From: Tubulanus polymorphus
Lineage: Eukaryota; Nemertea; Palaeonemertea; Tubulaniformes; Tubulanidae
NCBI RefSeq assembly: GCF_964204645.1
Contig: NC_134035.1
Coordinates: 5,332,501 to 5,396,500 of the forward strand
Direction: 5' to 3'
DNA: 64,000 nt
The position numbers and the translations under genes were made by a program. The notes below the pieces were generated by a model. That model did not search any database. It saw only the letters and a program-made list of their open reading frames with translations, and was not told where the DNA came from. Positions 27,101 through 38,700 of this stretch are shown piece after piece (the stretch's first letter is position 1; each line of letters begins with the position of its first letter).

Positions 27101-28067
27101 GGTTCATTTTCAGGTCGTTTTCCAGTAAGATTTTCTTCTTCAACGGACTGTTTTTCATTATCTTGTTGTTGTACAATTGGTTGTTTATTCGGTCGAACAC
27201 TTTTCACCGGCGACGACGTAGCACTTTCAGGATCTGACGATTCTACAATCGAACAGCAAATATTGGATATACGGACAATACAGATACCAAATTTTGAAAT
27301 TCTTGTTGCGCAGTTTTATGAGTAGGGGAGATCTGTGAATAAATAGATAGATACCTTCACCCATATGAACGATAACAGGATTGATTCTCGGAGGGGACGG
27401 AATCCTCGGTTCTTCGGGAATCGCAAGTGGAATCTGTACTAAATTACTCGTTACAATCCGTCTTCCGGGGCCTGAAATCAAACATCGAAGACGCGTGTCA
27501 GCAAAATCTACCAAATCTGAAAAGCCTGTATTTTTTTAAATATTTTCAACTGCAATTGATCCTGGGGAGATACCTGATTGAGAAGGAGGCTGCTGCACGC
27601 TCGGTGTATTCTTGTGTTTGTACAGACAATGAGGCCTAAGACAACCGCCGGGCTGCGTTTCCCAGAAACACGCCATTTCACCTCGATTACGATTTATCGG
27701 CTGAAAAACAGTTCAAACAAATCGATAAATACACGTTTGCTCAGATGCTTATTTTTGTGCCGCGATCGCTGTGGAAAATGAAAAGCTCCTCTCACCTGAG
27801 GTGTGTGTATATCAGCGTGTCTGAATGGGCACCTGATTTGATCGCAAATACCCATCTTCCATTGATCGCAAACCATTTCACTTCCGAGAGCTTCGCGACA
27901 ATGCCGATATTGACACGCCGTACCCTGTTAACATAGAACAGCGCGTAAATTTTTTCATCGACACTTTCTATTAGAAGTAATTAGAAGTCGGAAGAATCGA
28001 ATGTCTAATATACCTTCGTGCATTGAGCATTATAGAAGTAATAGCAATCATCTCCGAGTAAAGACAT
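21189..28067 (-). CDS. ZC3H11A: CCCH zinc-finger protein 11A-like mRNA-export factor
   Basis: Eighteen exons in frame give 1314 aa: 28067-28014, 27924-27796, 27700-27574, 27471-27355, 27242-27093, 26998-26588, 26265-26137, 26062-25997, 25909-25811, 25375-24480, 24121-24077, 23981-23621, 23527-23453, 23361-23218, 22976-22894, 22807-22594, 22324-21640, 21348-21189. The N-terminus (MSLLGDDCYYFYNAQCTKG) carries three CCCH fingers: C8-C16-C22-H26, C37-C45-C50-H54 and C72-C81-C86-H90. An Arg/Ser-rich region follows (~235-320). Repeated SLAEIR/SFAQI motifs lie near 500, 525, 550, 870 and 1000, then a Ser/Asp/Glu-rich tract (~635-690). The C-terminus DDDFLLEIEEMLA matches the vertebrate end. ZC3H11A is a TREX-associated nuclear mRNA-export protein in vertebrates. 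This copy is longer than the ~810-aa human protein. The first ATG in frame with finger 1 was taken as the start. Confidence 0.93.
21461..21599. mobile_element. Foldback MITE in ZC3H11A intron 17
   Basis: The left end ATGAGCAAAACCCACAGT and right end ACTGTGGGTTTTGTTCAT are inverted with one mismatch. A second inner pair (AGTTTTGACT / AGTCAAAAC) extends the fold. It has no coding capacity. Confidence 0.7.
22365..22545. repeat. Dispersed TTCCCTGACTTTTCCCT repeat
   Basis: Runs of TTCCCTGACTTTTCCCT and a GTGGACACTGG end match the interior and ends of the CAGGGTGGCCAC family (see 41435-41689), but on the opposite strand. Related fragments occur at about 56940-57370 and 63820-63930. It lies in ZC3H11A intron 16, next to exon 17. 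Confidence 0.5.
23053..23177. mobile_element. Foldback MITE family A, copy 2
   Basis: The ends GGGGTCAGTTACTCAAAAG and ACTTATGAGTCCCTGGCCCC are inverted. The interior (CCAGTGGATAGAGTTGACA) is shared with the other family A copies. It sits in ZC3H11A intron 14. Confidence 0.8.
24357..24457. mobile_element. Near-palindromic MITE with perfect 27 bp inverted ends
   Basis: Positions 24357-24383 and 24431-24457 are exact reverse complements, beginning AGGGATCATTCATTTATTAC. The loop is C-rich (CCCCTCCCCCATCCCC). The perfect ends suggest recent insertion. It lies 23 bp from exon 10 of ZC3H11A, in intron 10. Confidence 0.85.
25425..25745. mobile_element. Family C MITE, partial copy
   Basis: This stretch aligns end to end with the interior of 28808-29181. 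Shared blocks include AATATCCTGGTC, CACCACCGATTTAG-type sequence, GCTTATTTCTCAAAA and AAAGGAGTTTCAA. The CAGGGTCCCTAC ends are missing or eroded. It is in ZC3H11A intron 9. Confidence 0.75.
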
Positions 28068-28640
28068 CTTTAAAACTGAGATTTAACGTCACATGAACAG
28101 TAATTAAACTAGTAACATTTCACCGCGTTCTTCTTGAGCTGCAGGTTCTTCTACAAATGTATGTATCGTAGCGGGTTCTTCTGTGATGTTCCACTGGTTC
28201 TTCTACGAACGTGTCGTAATTTTCTTCAGCGAATTTTCTCTTATCGACGCGTCAGTAAACCTGGAAACAACAACAATTATCCAAACCAGTTGATGATCTG
28301 AAAAATACATACGAAAATCATAGTCAACTAAAGTCGAATAATGACAGCCTTCTTATTTTCGATGATATCAACAAATCATAATTGATTAACATCAATAATT
28401 AAATAATAAATCAATAATCAAAATAATGATTGGTCATATAAATCTGCCCCCCTTGAGATACAATTTGATTTTAAGATCACAGCACAGCCAGTACATACAT
28501 TACAAATGACAAGCGGCCAATACTACGTCTTCTTCAGCCAATCAGCACCATCTTCAACTATTTCTCTGACGGGGGAGGAATTCCGACGAACAAACAACAC
28601 CCGCGAACTTCTCCACGAACCACCAATTTACAAGATATTA
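28068..28640 (-). promoter_or_regulatory. Probable ZC3H11A 5' UTR and promoter region
   Basis: This is the region just upstream of the ZC3H11A start codon. It has no ORF of note and no recognisable core promoter motif. A 5' UTR intron may lie here, but I could not place it. The assignment rests on position only. Confidence 0.35.
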
Positions 28641-28807
28641 TCATTTCTTATTAGATTTTGCAACAATAATAATTTGTATCAATATCTTCGCTATATATAT
28701 AAGAAAATCATAACATTTTCACTTGTAAATATTTGACAGAAAAGGATCTTGTTTTGTTGTTGAAATCGAGATGAATTTAACTTTTATTATAAATTTCTCT
28801 ATACATA

Positions 28808-29181
28808 CAGGGTCCCTACAGATCAGTCATTCTTGGATATAAGGAGTTTTCAAGAAAATTTCAAATTTCCATGAAGTGTCTTCATCACATTAATGGCCCA
28901 ATTACAGTCCTAATTCAGTACTGATTTTTCTGTAAACAGTTCAGTGGGTTTGCAAGCAAATTTTTAAACTTGACACTACTGAACTCGGTTTCTAGTTAAC
29001 TGCCTAATTGGTGAAAAAATATCCTGGTCCCAACGCCACCAATTTAGCTGTAATCTATAACAACTTCTACTGCGGTATTTGCTTATTTCTCAAAATAGAA
29101 GGGGTTTTAAAGGAATTTTCTAACATTAAAGCTCACATTTTGCCCATATTAAAGGAGTTTCAACGAGTTGTAGGGACCCTG
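28808..29181. mobile_element. Family C MITE, complete copy (hAT-like ends)
   Basis: The 374 bp element starts CAGGGTCCCTACA and ends TGTAGGGACCCTG-type sequence (GTTGTAGGGACCCTG), so the terminal inverted repeats are near perfect. CAGGG termini are common in hAT elements. No clean 8 bp target duplication is visible. A diverged copy lies at 25425-25745. Confidence 0.75.
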
Positions 29182-30023
29182 ATTCTGATATAAGTTTGCT
29201 GATTTTCACCAAACTTTTCGAAATACAAGCAAGTTACACTTTCATGGCATATTGCCCATTCGTCTTAAATTTCTAAGATCAACGTAGGCCCTATAGTAAG
29301 ATTTTCCAGAAATAAAGCGTTGAATTAGTGGACAAAGCAACTGTATTTTTCATCAACCACCTGACCATTGAGAAAATATTCCACTCTAGCTCATCCAACA
29401 ATTGAAAATAAAATGCAATAAGTGGCACCTCATTCCAGTGAAGCTTTAGTTGTGGGTTACCCCACTTGTAGCACATTTGAGAAAGTTTAGTCAAAAGTTT
29501 TAGTCAAAAAAGGGAAATAATTTTTGACCATTCTTTCGTTCTAAGGAATGGGGTTCCACGGTGTAAACTTATTACAGTCGACTACTCTGCCCTACTGGGT
29601 ACCCGTCTACCCCACTCCCGAGTATATGCCAATAAAGATTCATTTGTCTGATATGACTTTCAATATTGCCAACTCTAAAACGAATCCACAGACACGAACG
29701 ACCGAGTGAGGCTTAGTCAACTGTAGGCACTACATTCATAGGAATTACAAATACAAATACATACATTAAATGGACATTTTTTGTTGATATTTTCAGACCT
29801 GTTACCCGACATTTCACGATGAAGATTTAAAATCTGTTTTTTAAACCACACCATATCAACAGATTTCAAATGATCCTTTTGAGTCAAGAAATCCTCAAAA
29901 CCAAGTTCCACAATTCAAATTTGACTTGATTAAAACCATTATAGAATTTAATAGTTCAATACTCAAACATATAGGCCTAAGTGTGGACTCAAACTAACTC
30001 ATAACTGTGGAACTGGGTTTCTG
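29182..30023. other. Non-coding spacer
   Basis: I see no gene here. ORFs at 29291-29494 and 29717-29911 (minus) are short, lack known motifs and have no spliced partners. Confidence 0.45.
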
Positions 30024-30151
30024 CGGCCTGTTGTTCAAAAGTTGGTTAGAGTTAACCAGCAGATAGTTGACATAGTTACAATTGAAAGTTCATTGCTACA
30101 ATGGTATCTATCGGCCGGTTATCTTTAACCAACTTTTGAGCAACTGGCCCC
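30024..30151. mobile_element. Foldback MITE family A, copy 3
   Basis: The left end GGCCTGTTGTTCAAAAGTTG and right end AACTTTTGAGCAACTGGCC are inverted. This copy best preserves the AGTTAACCAGCAGATAGTTG interior. Confidence 0.85.
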
Positions 30152-30503
30152 TGGTTGTTAAAATTAGTTCTAAAAAAAAGCTCTTTCAAATAATAATTTT
30201 TGAACATTTTTTCAAACTTACACAAACAAGTTTTTTTAAGTTTTTCAAAGATAAGTTCACTTTTGGTAAAGGAAGATTTACTATCACAATTGATTCTCAT
30301 TTTTAATGAATGAAATATTTGTGAAACCTTTTCTTCGATTGGTATGGATTTTACTGACTTATTCATCCTAAGAATCTTTAAGAAGAAACACAACATAGTT
30401 TTTTACAACCTTACAAAAAGATCTGTTCGAATGATTGATACTTTACGCTACCACGACATTAAGACGATGTGAAAAGACATAATTTAGTATTTCTGTTCCC
30501 CGC

Positions 30504-30601
30504 ACAACAATGCAACGGAGAGGAGCAGGTTGGAGTCTTTTTACTTTTTGATACAACAATGCAACGGAGAGGAGCAGGTTGGAGTCTTTTTACTTTTTGA
30601 T
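30504..30601. repeat. 49 bp tandem duplication
   Basis: The block beginning ACAACAATGCAACGGAGAGG at 30504 is repeated exactly from 30553, 49 bp later. The near identity implies a recent duplication. The 164-aa ORF that overlaps it (30530-31024) shows no known family. Confidence 0.85.
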
Positions 30602-31573
30602 GGATTTATTCATGGAACAGTGAAAAAGGGGTCAAGCACTGGGGACCTCTTACTCAACTTTCAGAGATATATCCTTATTTTTTCAAAACAGCAACCGACA
30701 CAACGTCCCCACAACAGCAACTGCAACTCTCAGCAGGCCTGCAGTCGGCGTCAGGGATCGTGGAGAGAGAGGAAACGCCAGTCCGCTCCTCCAGTCCCTG
30801 TCCCTCCCATCACACATTCACGACCTGTTTTCACGGCTAATGCCAACTCGACACGTTTCCAATCAAACATATTTACCTTGTACACGTATTACTTTTATCG
30901 GTTATCTATTTCATTAGGCCTTATTACCTCAAAATCGGCGAGAAAAGAGGTTTTATCGGAGACAAAAAAACGCAAAAAAATTGCTGATCGAAGCTCTCAG
31001 AAATCCATTTCCGGCTGGAGTTAAATTCATCACCTGAAACGACGATGTCCACATCTTTTATTCGATGAAGGTTAAAACTGGACCTTTTTACTTGAATTCT
31101 TAGAAGATTCATATACAAACAGCTTTAACCGAACAGGCCTAAGAACAATATCATTATTTATGCGTTTGATGCGCAAGGAATGGAAAACAATCTTTTTTCA
31201 AATCAATGAAAATTTATTTCTGAATGGTCGTTTTGAAATTGTGTTTGTTACATCAAAATCGCATAAGCATTTTTACCTACCTAGATACTAATGATCTTTG
31301 AAAGCGGTCCAAACTGGTGCTGGTTTGATTTTTTAATATTCGGCCGCTGACCACTTAAGTTTCAAAAACCTCAGAAATTCAATTTTCCGGGTGTGCGCTT
31401 TTCACCAAGTTTCGACTATGACATATCAAATATGTAATTTTCAATCTAAAAATCTGACTCTTTATTTCGGTTTATCTATAGTATGGGGCTTTTATTAATT
31501 ATCGACACTATCCTCCAGCGTAGTTTCCGTTACAATAGAGGACTCGTTATTGGATCTTGTACGCGATTGCCAA

Positions 31574-31581
31574 TGACGTCA
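31574..31581. promoter_or_regulatory. CRE-like palindrome TGACGTCA
   Basis: A perfect CREB/ATF palindrome lies about 1.2 kb upstream of the multi-Psq start codon. A second is at 31982-31989. Function is inferred from motif identity only. Confidence 0.35.
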
Positions 31582-31981
31582 CCTCTACGTCATTGATAAT
31601 AACATGTAGCGCTCTGACTATTCCTCTCGATTTAGCATAAATCTTCAGTTTATGCCTCTCTGGACACAATAGAAGCACACCCCAAAAAATCTATCAAAAA
31701 TTAATTTCATATCATTCATCAAAGAGAAGCCTACTAACTAATTAGCTATCACATCAAAGATGATTTTACAGTAGAATCACGACTATCGGATCGAAGTGGA
31801 TACACACGTTAAATTGTGAAATACCCCGGTACCAGCGTTTTGGGTTTTCTCGGAATGGGAAATTTGGTTTAGAAAAAACCATATAACTAAATATTTCATT
31901 GATCATTTGCCTAGATGTAGCCATTCGAGAGGGAATTTCCACGGCCACGTGCTGATATTATTATTTACAAATGACGAGGGC

Positions 31982-31989
31982 TGACGTCA
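31982..31989. promoter_or_regulatory. CRE-like palindrome TGACGTCA
   Basis: This is the second perfect CRE-like palindrome, about 250 bp upstream of the CpG-rich block at 32225-32310. Confidence 0.35.
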
Positions 31990-32224
31990 TCGACTGTCGC
32001 GTCTGGTATTTAGTAACGACAAAGAACCGATGGAAACTACCGAGTCCAAGCTCAGTGCGGGCTTCAACTAAATTCACTATTATTATCCATCTTCGTAGTC
32101 GGGTAATTACTCATTTTCGCATTAATTTCTTCGTTAATTTCTCTAGAATTGAATGATATCACCCGTTTCGATAAGCTTCACATAGAAATGGTTTGATTTA
32201 GGGATTTTTGATGGCCGTTGTCGG

Positions 32225-32310
32225 GCCGCATTGTATTGTAGGACACAAAATGGCGCCGGGCGGCGGCGGCGTCTCCGGCCGGGTAGTGACGTGACGCGCG
32301 CGCGCGAACC
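32225..32310 (+). promoter_or_regulatory. CpG-rich probable promoter / non-coding first exon
   Basis: This short CpG- and GC-rich island stands out in an AT-rich spacer. It contains AAAATGGCGCCGGG, which resembles a YY1-type element, a (GGC)n run and GTGACGTGACGCGCGCG. The coding exon downstream begins after a 3' splice site (TTTGTATTTAG, ending at 32792), so a non-coding first exon must lie upstream. A donor at CCGGCCGG|GTAGTG (about 32282) fits. Confidence 0.45.
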
Positions 32311-32796
32311 ATCCTTCTATTTAATTAATTCACGATGGGCCACTTTTATTACATGGTTCTTCTGGTCGAAACTATTTGACTCGTTGGAAGCCAATCAGAA
32401 TCAAACCACCCTATATCTGCCCATAAAATTTCCCCCTTTCCTATTTATGATGTATTATTATTGACCGATTTATGATTTAAAAATAAAATTTCAAGAAAAT
32501 TAACGCATAAAATACTACAGAAAAAAAAACGTTTAAATTAAAAAATTAGCTTCTTTTTTTCTAAGTCAAATAGTCAATTTTTTGACTGGCCCCAAGTAAA
32601 AGAGACTTTAATTTTTGAGTTAAAGAAGATCGTAGGCTAGTTTTCATGTCATTCAACTAAGAAAATATCTTGAAAAATAATAAACTGGTCAGAACATTTT
32701 GGAGCCATCCTCCCTTATTGGGTGGCTCCAGGTGTAGTTGAAATGTTGATGTTGGATGCCTAAGGTTAATATATAATTCATTTTGTATTTAGAACA

Positions 32797-35700
32797 ATGG
32801 AATCAATGGATCCTGAAAAGACGACAATTTCTGCTGAACCGACTGAAGTCACAGCAGCGCCACCTATTGAACAAAACGAACCTGACAAATTAGAGAGTGC
32901 GTTGGCGGCCATATTCGAAGACAATGTCACGGTTTACGAGGCGGAGGCTTCATTCGGTATTTCGAAAAGCGTCATTTGCGATTGGATCGCCGGTAAATCG
33001 AAACTGTCGGAACCGGTTTTTACCGATGAGGAAGAAATGGCGGTGGTCGAAATCGTCGCGAACGGGCAATTAACGAGTCAACAGATAATACAGTCGGCTC
33101 AAACCAAGGCGACCGAGCTGTCAAAAATACAAACGCCCGGTTATCGGTGGTACGCCACGTTCGTCAATCGATGGCCCGAGTTGAATCTGACGAGACCGAA
33201 AATACGAGTCGTCGTCGACGACGATGGAGTTGAGCAGGTCGTCGAGGGTGATGACGATTCGGCGCTCGTCCCGTCGAATGTAATCGCGCAAGCGTTGATG
33301 GAATCAGGAATCATAGAGGAGGGAGCGTCGACGAGCGGACAAGTCGGCATGGACGCTGCCACCGCAGATGCGCAAACAGCGGAAGAGCAAACGGAACAGA
33401 TATATATAGTATCTGAGGCGACACCGGCGTTACCGACGGAAACGGATGCCGCGGCGACGACGGCTCAGCAACCACCCATCGAAGAGATTCCGGTCGTGGA
33501 ATCGGAGATCCAGGAGAGTGCAGAGAATCAGGGGACGGCAACTGTGGAAAATATCGAGATGACGCCCGTCGAGGCGCAGCAGTATATACAGCTTCCCGAC
33601 GGTACGTTCCAATTACCGGAGGGAGCCATCGAGGTACACGGCGACCAGGCGGTGTTAGTCACCGATCAGCAGCACGAATCTCACGTCAACATGGAGGGAA
33701 TCAATATAGAAGATTCCGTTCCAATTCATGTCGGTCCCGGTACGGATTTATCGCAGTTCGAGGACGGCACGGTGATAGTGGGAGAGGACAACGTCACATA
33801 TATCATCCGTCACGAGCAGGTGCCTGCGGAGACCGAACAGACTGCCGGAGTCGAGATGCCGATCGTTGAAATGCCAATGGAATCGACGCCAGGAATCGTC
33901 GAACCGAATGAATCGACGGTGATCATGACGACCGTAGATAAAGATCATAACGTCAGCATGGAGGGAATCGCTACGAATCAATCGGCAACGGGTCCCGTGA
34001 CGAATATACTGACGGCTACGGACAGCGACGGGGTGACGAAATTCGTTATCAAAATGGACGACACCGGTAACGCCGAGGACAACCAGTCATTCGCGTTACA
34101 GCAACTCGCCGACGCTGTTCTCGAGAATTACCCGACGACGGTGATCAGCTCTCCGTCGTCGTCGAAGATCGAGTCGTCTCGAATCGCGCCAACGATCGTA
34201 ACGCCGGCGCGCACGTTGAGCATGTCAACAACCGTCAGCGGGGCGGGCGCCGCGGTCGTCGTGGGTAAACCGAACATCCTGAAACGCGACGCGATGCCGC
34301 CGGCTCGCGTGGTCGCGTCGGCGCGCGTGGCGACCGTCACGCGTCCGGCGTATAAACCGGTTGCGCGTATGAACAAGAAGGGTTCCGGCGAGCCGTACGT
34401 GCCCGAACCGATACCGTGCGAAGACCCGCAGCCAACGCCCGGCACGCACATCTACGACCCGTTCACGATGGCGCAAGAACGCGCGCTCGTTCAGAAGATC
34501 GTGTCGCGTTGGAATCGTTTGAACATCACCGATCGCGACGTGTTGAACATGGGTAAAGATCTAGCGGTCGAGATGAACTTCGATCCGGAGAGTTTACCGA
34601 CGTGGAAATGGGTCGATAGTTTCATCGATCGTTGGCCGGAAATGATAATCATCGAACGAGTGCCGAAAGATCGTCGATACGTGCGGCCGCCTCCGCCGCA
34701 ACCTCGCGATCGCTCGACGCCGATAATGACGCCGGGCGTGCTGGCGCAGAAAGGTCGCGGGCGCGGTCGACCGACGTCAGCCGGCGGTCCGCAGACGAGC
34801 AAGAAGATATTCACCATGGAAGAGGAGAAACTGTTGACGAATATAATCAAAGCGATGCGCGAGGAAGGCCGCGTGACAATGAGCGATATTCTACGCGCCG
34901 CAGCCGAATTGGCGAAAGAGTTCAATCGACCGGCGCCGAGTCGCGATTGGTATTACCAGTTCGTCGCTCGCTGGCCAGAAATCGGTATGCCGATTTGTAA
35001 GAAATTCGGACTGTGCGACAATCGACGCAAATCGCAAGGGGGCAAAACGGTCGCCGCGACGAAAACCGACCCGAAAACTATGGAAACCGTGTTCGTGAAC
35101 GTTTCGAATAAACTTCAAATCGAACCGAATCAGGAATTGTTGGCCGACATTTCGTCGGACGGCTCACGTAAACGTAAACTCGAAGATCCCGATCTGTTCT
35201 CGCCAGATACGCCCGATTACGACGGCCCACCGATGAAAAGGGGTGTCGGCCGACCGAAGGGTTTCACTACAAAGAGGATGTCGCCAAGAGCTCCATCTCC
35301 ATGTGAGTATTACGACTATTACTTCACACTAATTGATTATTGAAAGTGAAGCTTTAGAATTGAAATACAATTTTGATCTGCTTTGATAAAAGTTCAGTAA
35401 TATTTCTTTGAAATTAAGCATGGTTCCCACAGTGCAGGCAAATTGGGAAATATTTGGGAATTAGAGAAATTTTTCTCTGACCAGAGAAATATTTGGGAAA
35501 TTCATTTTCCTGGTACTGTTCACTTTTGCGGAAATGGAAATATACAATCGAAATTTCGCGGAGTTTAGACTTGACAAATTTCTTAATCTTTGAAACAAAT
35601 GAACAACGATGCAGGGTATGTGAGGTTATTATACTTAAATTTTCAGCGGCCGCTAAACGTCGATGCGCGTGGAGAGACGAACAGCTGGTCGCTGCGGTGA

Positions 35701-38700
35701 ACGCGTTGATGGAAGGAGGACGAATGAAAGAGGTTTCGTTGCGTTTCTGTATCCCGCAATCGACGCTGTTCGATTACGCGCACGAACGCAAGAAATGTTT
35801 GTTCACGCCGAGTCAAGAAACGCAGATCGTGAAATTAGTGTCGGATAAATATAAAACGCAGGATAAGAGATTGACGGTTCAAAAGGTTTGTATTCGAAGA
35901 TAGAGAATCCCTACCACCACACCCCTGCTAAAAACTCTCTTAGATGTTCTCCTGTTCGAGGGATCTGCTTCTGGTTTACTCAGCAGTTGTAATTTAAGTA
36001 CAACTGGGTGGCCGCTTAGCTGACAAAAGTTAGTGAAATTTCTTTACTTAAAAAAAGTCAGGGAATTTGATTTTTAAAAAAGCTCTAAGTCAGGGAAATT
36101 TATTAAAATCAAACAGTTTCCATGTATATCTTCGTATTTGACTGTGTTTATTGATTGGAAAACATGTCCAGGAATTATCCAAAAAAAGTACATCAAATAA
36201 ATGTGGCCACCCTGTCTAAAAACATTGTTTCTTCGGTGGTAAGAACAAAAAAACTGGACTTAAATCTAAATCATAACTCGGTCATCGGTAGGAGGCCAAA
36301 CTAGCGATTCACGTTGAGTTATCGTTTGTTTAATTCCAGGTTTGCGAGCTGGCGTCCACAGTCGGCGAGACCAAGTTCAAAATCGGTCCGCTCTGGTATA
36401 AAAACTTCGCCAAACGAAACGAGGAGGTGAAAAACTACGTGGAAGAAGACGCGCTGGCGAGTGAGGAAGAGGCGGAGAAACGCAAGACGAAAGAGGAGAA
36501 TAATTTTGAATCGGGCGCGGAAGAGGAAGAAGATGATGACGAAGATATGGAAGTTCCGGCTGATGAGGATGGTAAATAGATTTGATTTTTTGAATCACCT
36601 GTCTAACTCCAAGAACAGTTTACGATTCATCAGTTTTACCAATTTGGATAGTAGAAATGTGTCCTGTTTAAGAGATTATATGCGATTATTAACTTGCATC
36701 ATATTTAAGATCAGATAAACATTTCAACAAATACCCGATTATCTCCTTTTAGCGGTGTCTACCATTAAAGCTAATTTTCAACTGTTTTAGGGTCACCTGT
36801 AAACGGTGTATTGTGTATATTTTCAGCTGATAGCGATGATAACGGAGAAATGGATGAAGACTTCCAGTACACTCCCAGACGTAACGCGCGCGGCGCCGGT
36901 AAGAGGAGTATCAAACCTAACAGGGCTTACGGCGACGATTTCATATCAGCTTTATCTACTCCTATCGGACGTAAGTACAATCATTGAAATGGACTGAAAA
37001 TTATTGAATTTTAAGTATGGACCGATTTATGGACCGAGTTTGATTCGTCATAGAGAAATTTGACTTATCGTTTTTGGAATTTATCATTTTCGACAGGAAA
37101 AAATTCGAAAAGCTCCGACGATACTCCCGTCAAAAAACAACATGCCGTCAAAGAGGAGAAAGGTGAAAAATCGGCGACTGATGCTGATCGAAGCGGTAGT
37201 CCCAGTAAGTTCAGATGCACCGCACCTAGAGCGTCCTCTATTGCCGCAGTAGCATTCGCGGTTCCCGTGCACGTTCTACCTTTTACTAGTGAACACATAC
37301 GAACCAAAACTAAAATAGCAGTTAGATTCGAATTCATTGATGAATGAAAACCAAAAAAAAACAATGATTTTCAGGTTTTTGGAAGCGCACGACGTGGACC
37401 CCGTCGAACATGTTGAAAGCGATGGCCGCCGTCGAGAAGCATAAAATGCTGCGGTCGGAGGTGTCGAAAAAATACGGCATCCCGACGTCGACGCTGGGAG
37501 ATTACCTCGAGGGACGGTCGAGTCGGCAGAAACTTCACGACGCCGTGAACAGCTCGAAGAAATCCGGCAAAAAAAGAGATGCCAAACCGAAAGGTAGGTA
37601 ACGAAATTCATGTTGTAATGGTGTTAGTGTAGTGTATAAATGGTTCCATGAAATGTGTTCACTAGTTGAGGTAGATCATTGCTCTGTTAATGGTTCCATG
37701 AAATGTGTTCACAAGTTGCTGTTGATAATTATCGCAGTCATTGAAATTACCAGACCTAGTTCCACAGTTCTGAATATTCCATTTATCGCAACTGATTTTC
37801 GTTGAAACTTATGATTTTTGGGTCGCTGCGGTTAGGATTTGCCCATTGGAACTAGGTTCAAATTAGTGTGCGTAATATCTTGTCGAAAGATGTAAATTGA
37901 TTTACAATAGGAATTAAATTGAAAAAAGGGCTGCATTTGAATGATCTGAGTTTTGAATTTAAATGGACTAATGTGCCAGATTTTCACTCTTGTATCCCAA
38001 ATACTTGGTTCACATTGTAACGCAGTAGTGCGGTGTTCTGGATTTCAGAAGAAAAGAAATGGAAGGACGCCGATTTACAAAAGGCAGAAGACGCCGTGAA
38101 GTTCGATTCAGTACCGCTGAAAGAGGCAGCGAACAAATATTCAGTACCGCTGTCTGTACTTTATGAACGAGTTTCTGGAAAACAGTTGTTTAGTGTGGCT
38201 GAAGAGAGAGAAGTGAGTACCGTGTACTGTAGTCATAGAAATTAATCAATTTAACCCATACTCAATCAGCAGCCATTTTAACTCGAAATCAATGGTTCAA
38301 TAATCCCCTGGGATGAGATTAGTCCAAAAATGATCTTAACTCTTGGGTTGTTAGATACAGAATTCTATGAGCTATGGTCTATAGAGCTAAGTTGGTCATA
38401 GACTATTCTTAGGTCTTAGCCATGACAATGGAACCAACCCCTGGGCTCAGTTTATAGTTGATACTTGCGTCCAAAAATCAGGATCGCAGTCCATTTGTTC
38501 ACTACAGGAAAATTACTTTCAATCCCGATTTCCCGCGAACCGGATGGATTTTATTGGTCTCAGATGATCCGAATTTTGCGGAATCTACGGGGTATAAATG
38601 AATAACGATGTAACGTTTGTCGATTCAGGTTTGCCGATCGATTAAAGAACTGAAAGAACAACTGAAACGCAAAGTCTCCATCGACGAAGTGCTCATGTTC

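Noticed and set aside
30530-31024. 164-aa ORF upstream of the multi-Psq gene
   Set aside because: It overlaps a 49 bp duplication, has low-complexity Gln/Pro/Ser sequence and no recognised domain, and I found no supporting exons.
34128-34925. Minus-strand ORFs of 107, 83 and 144 aa
   Set aside because: They are shadows of the GC-rich first coding exon of the multi-Psq gene.
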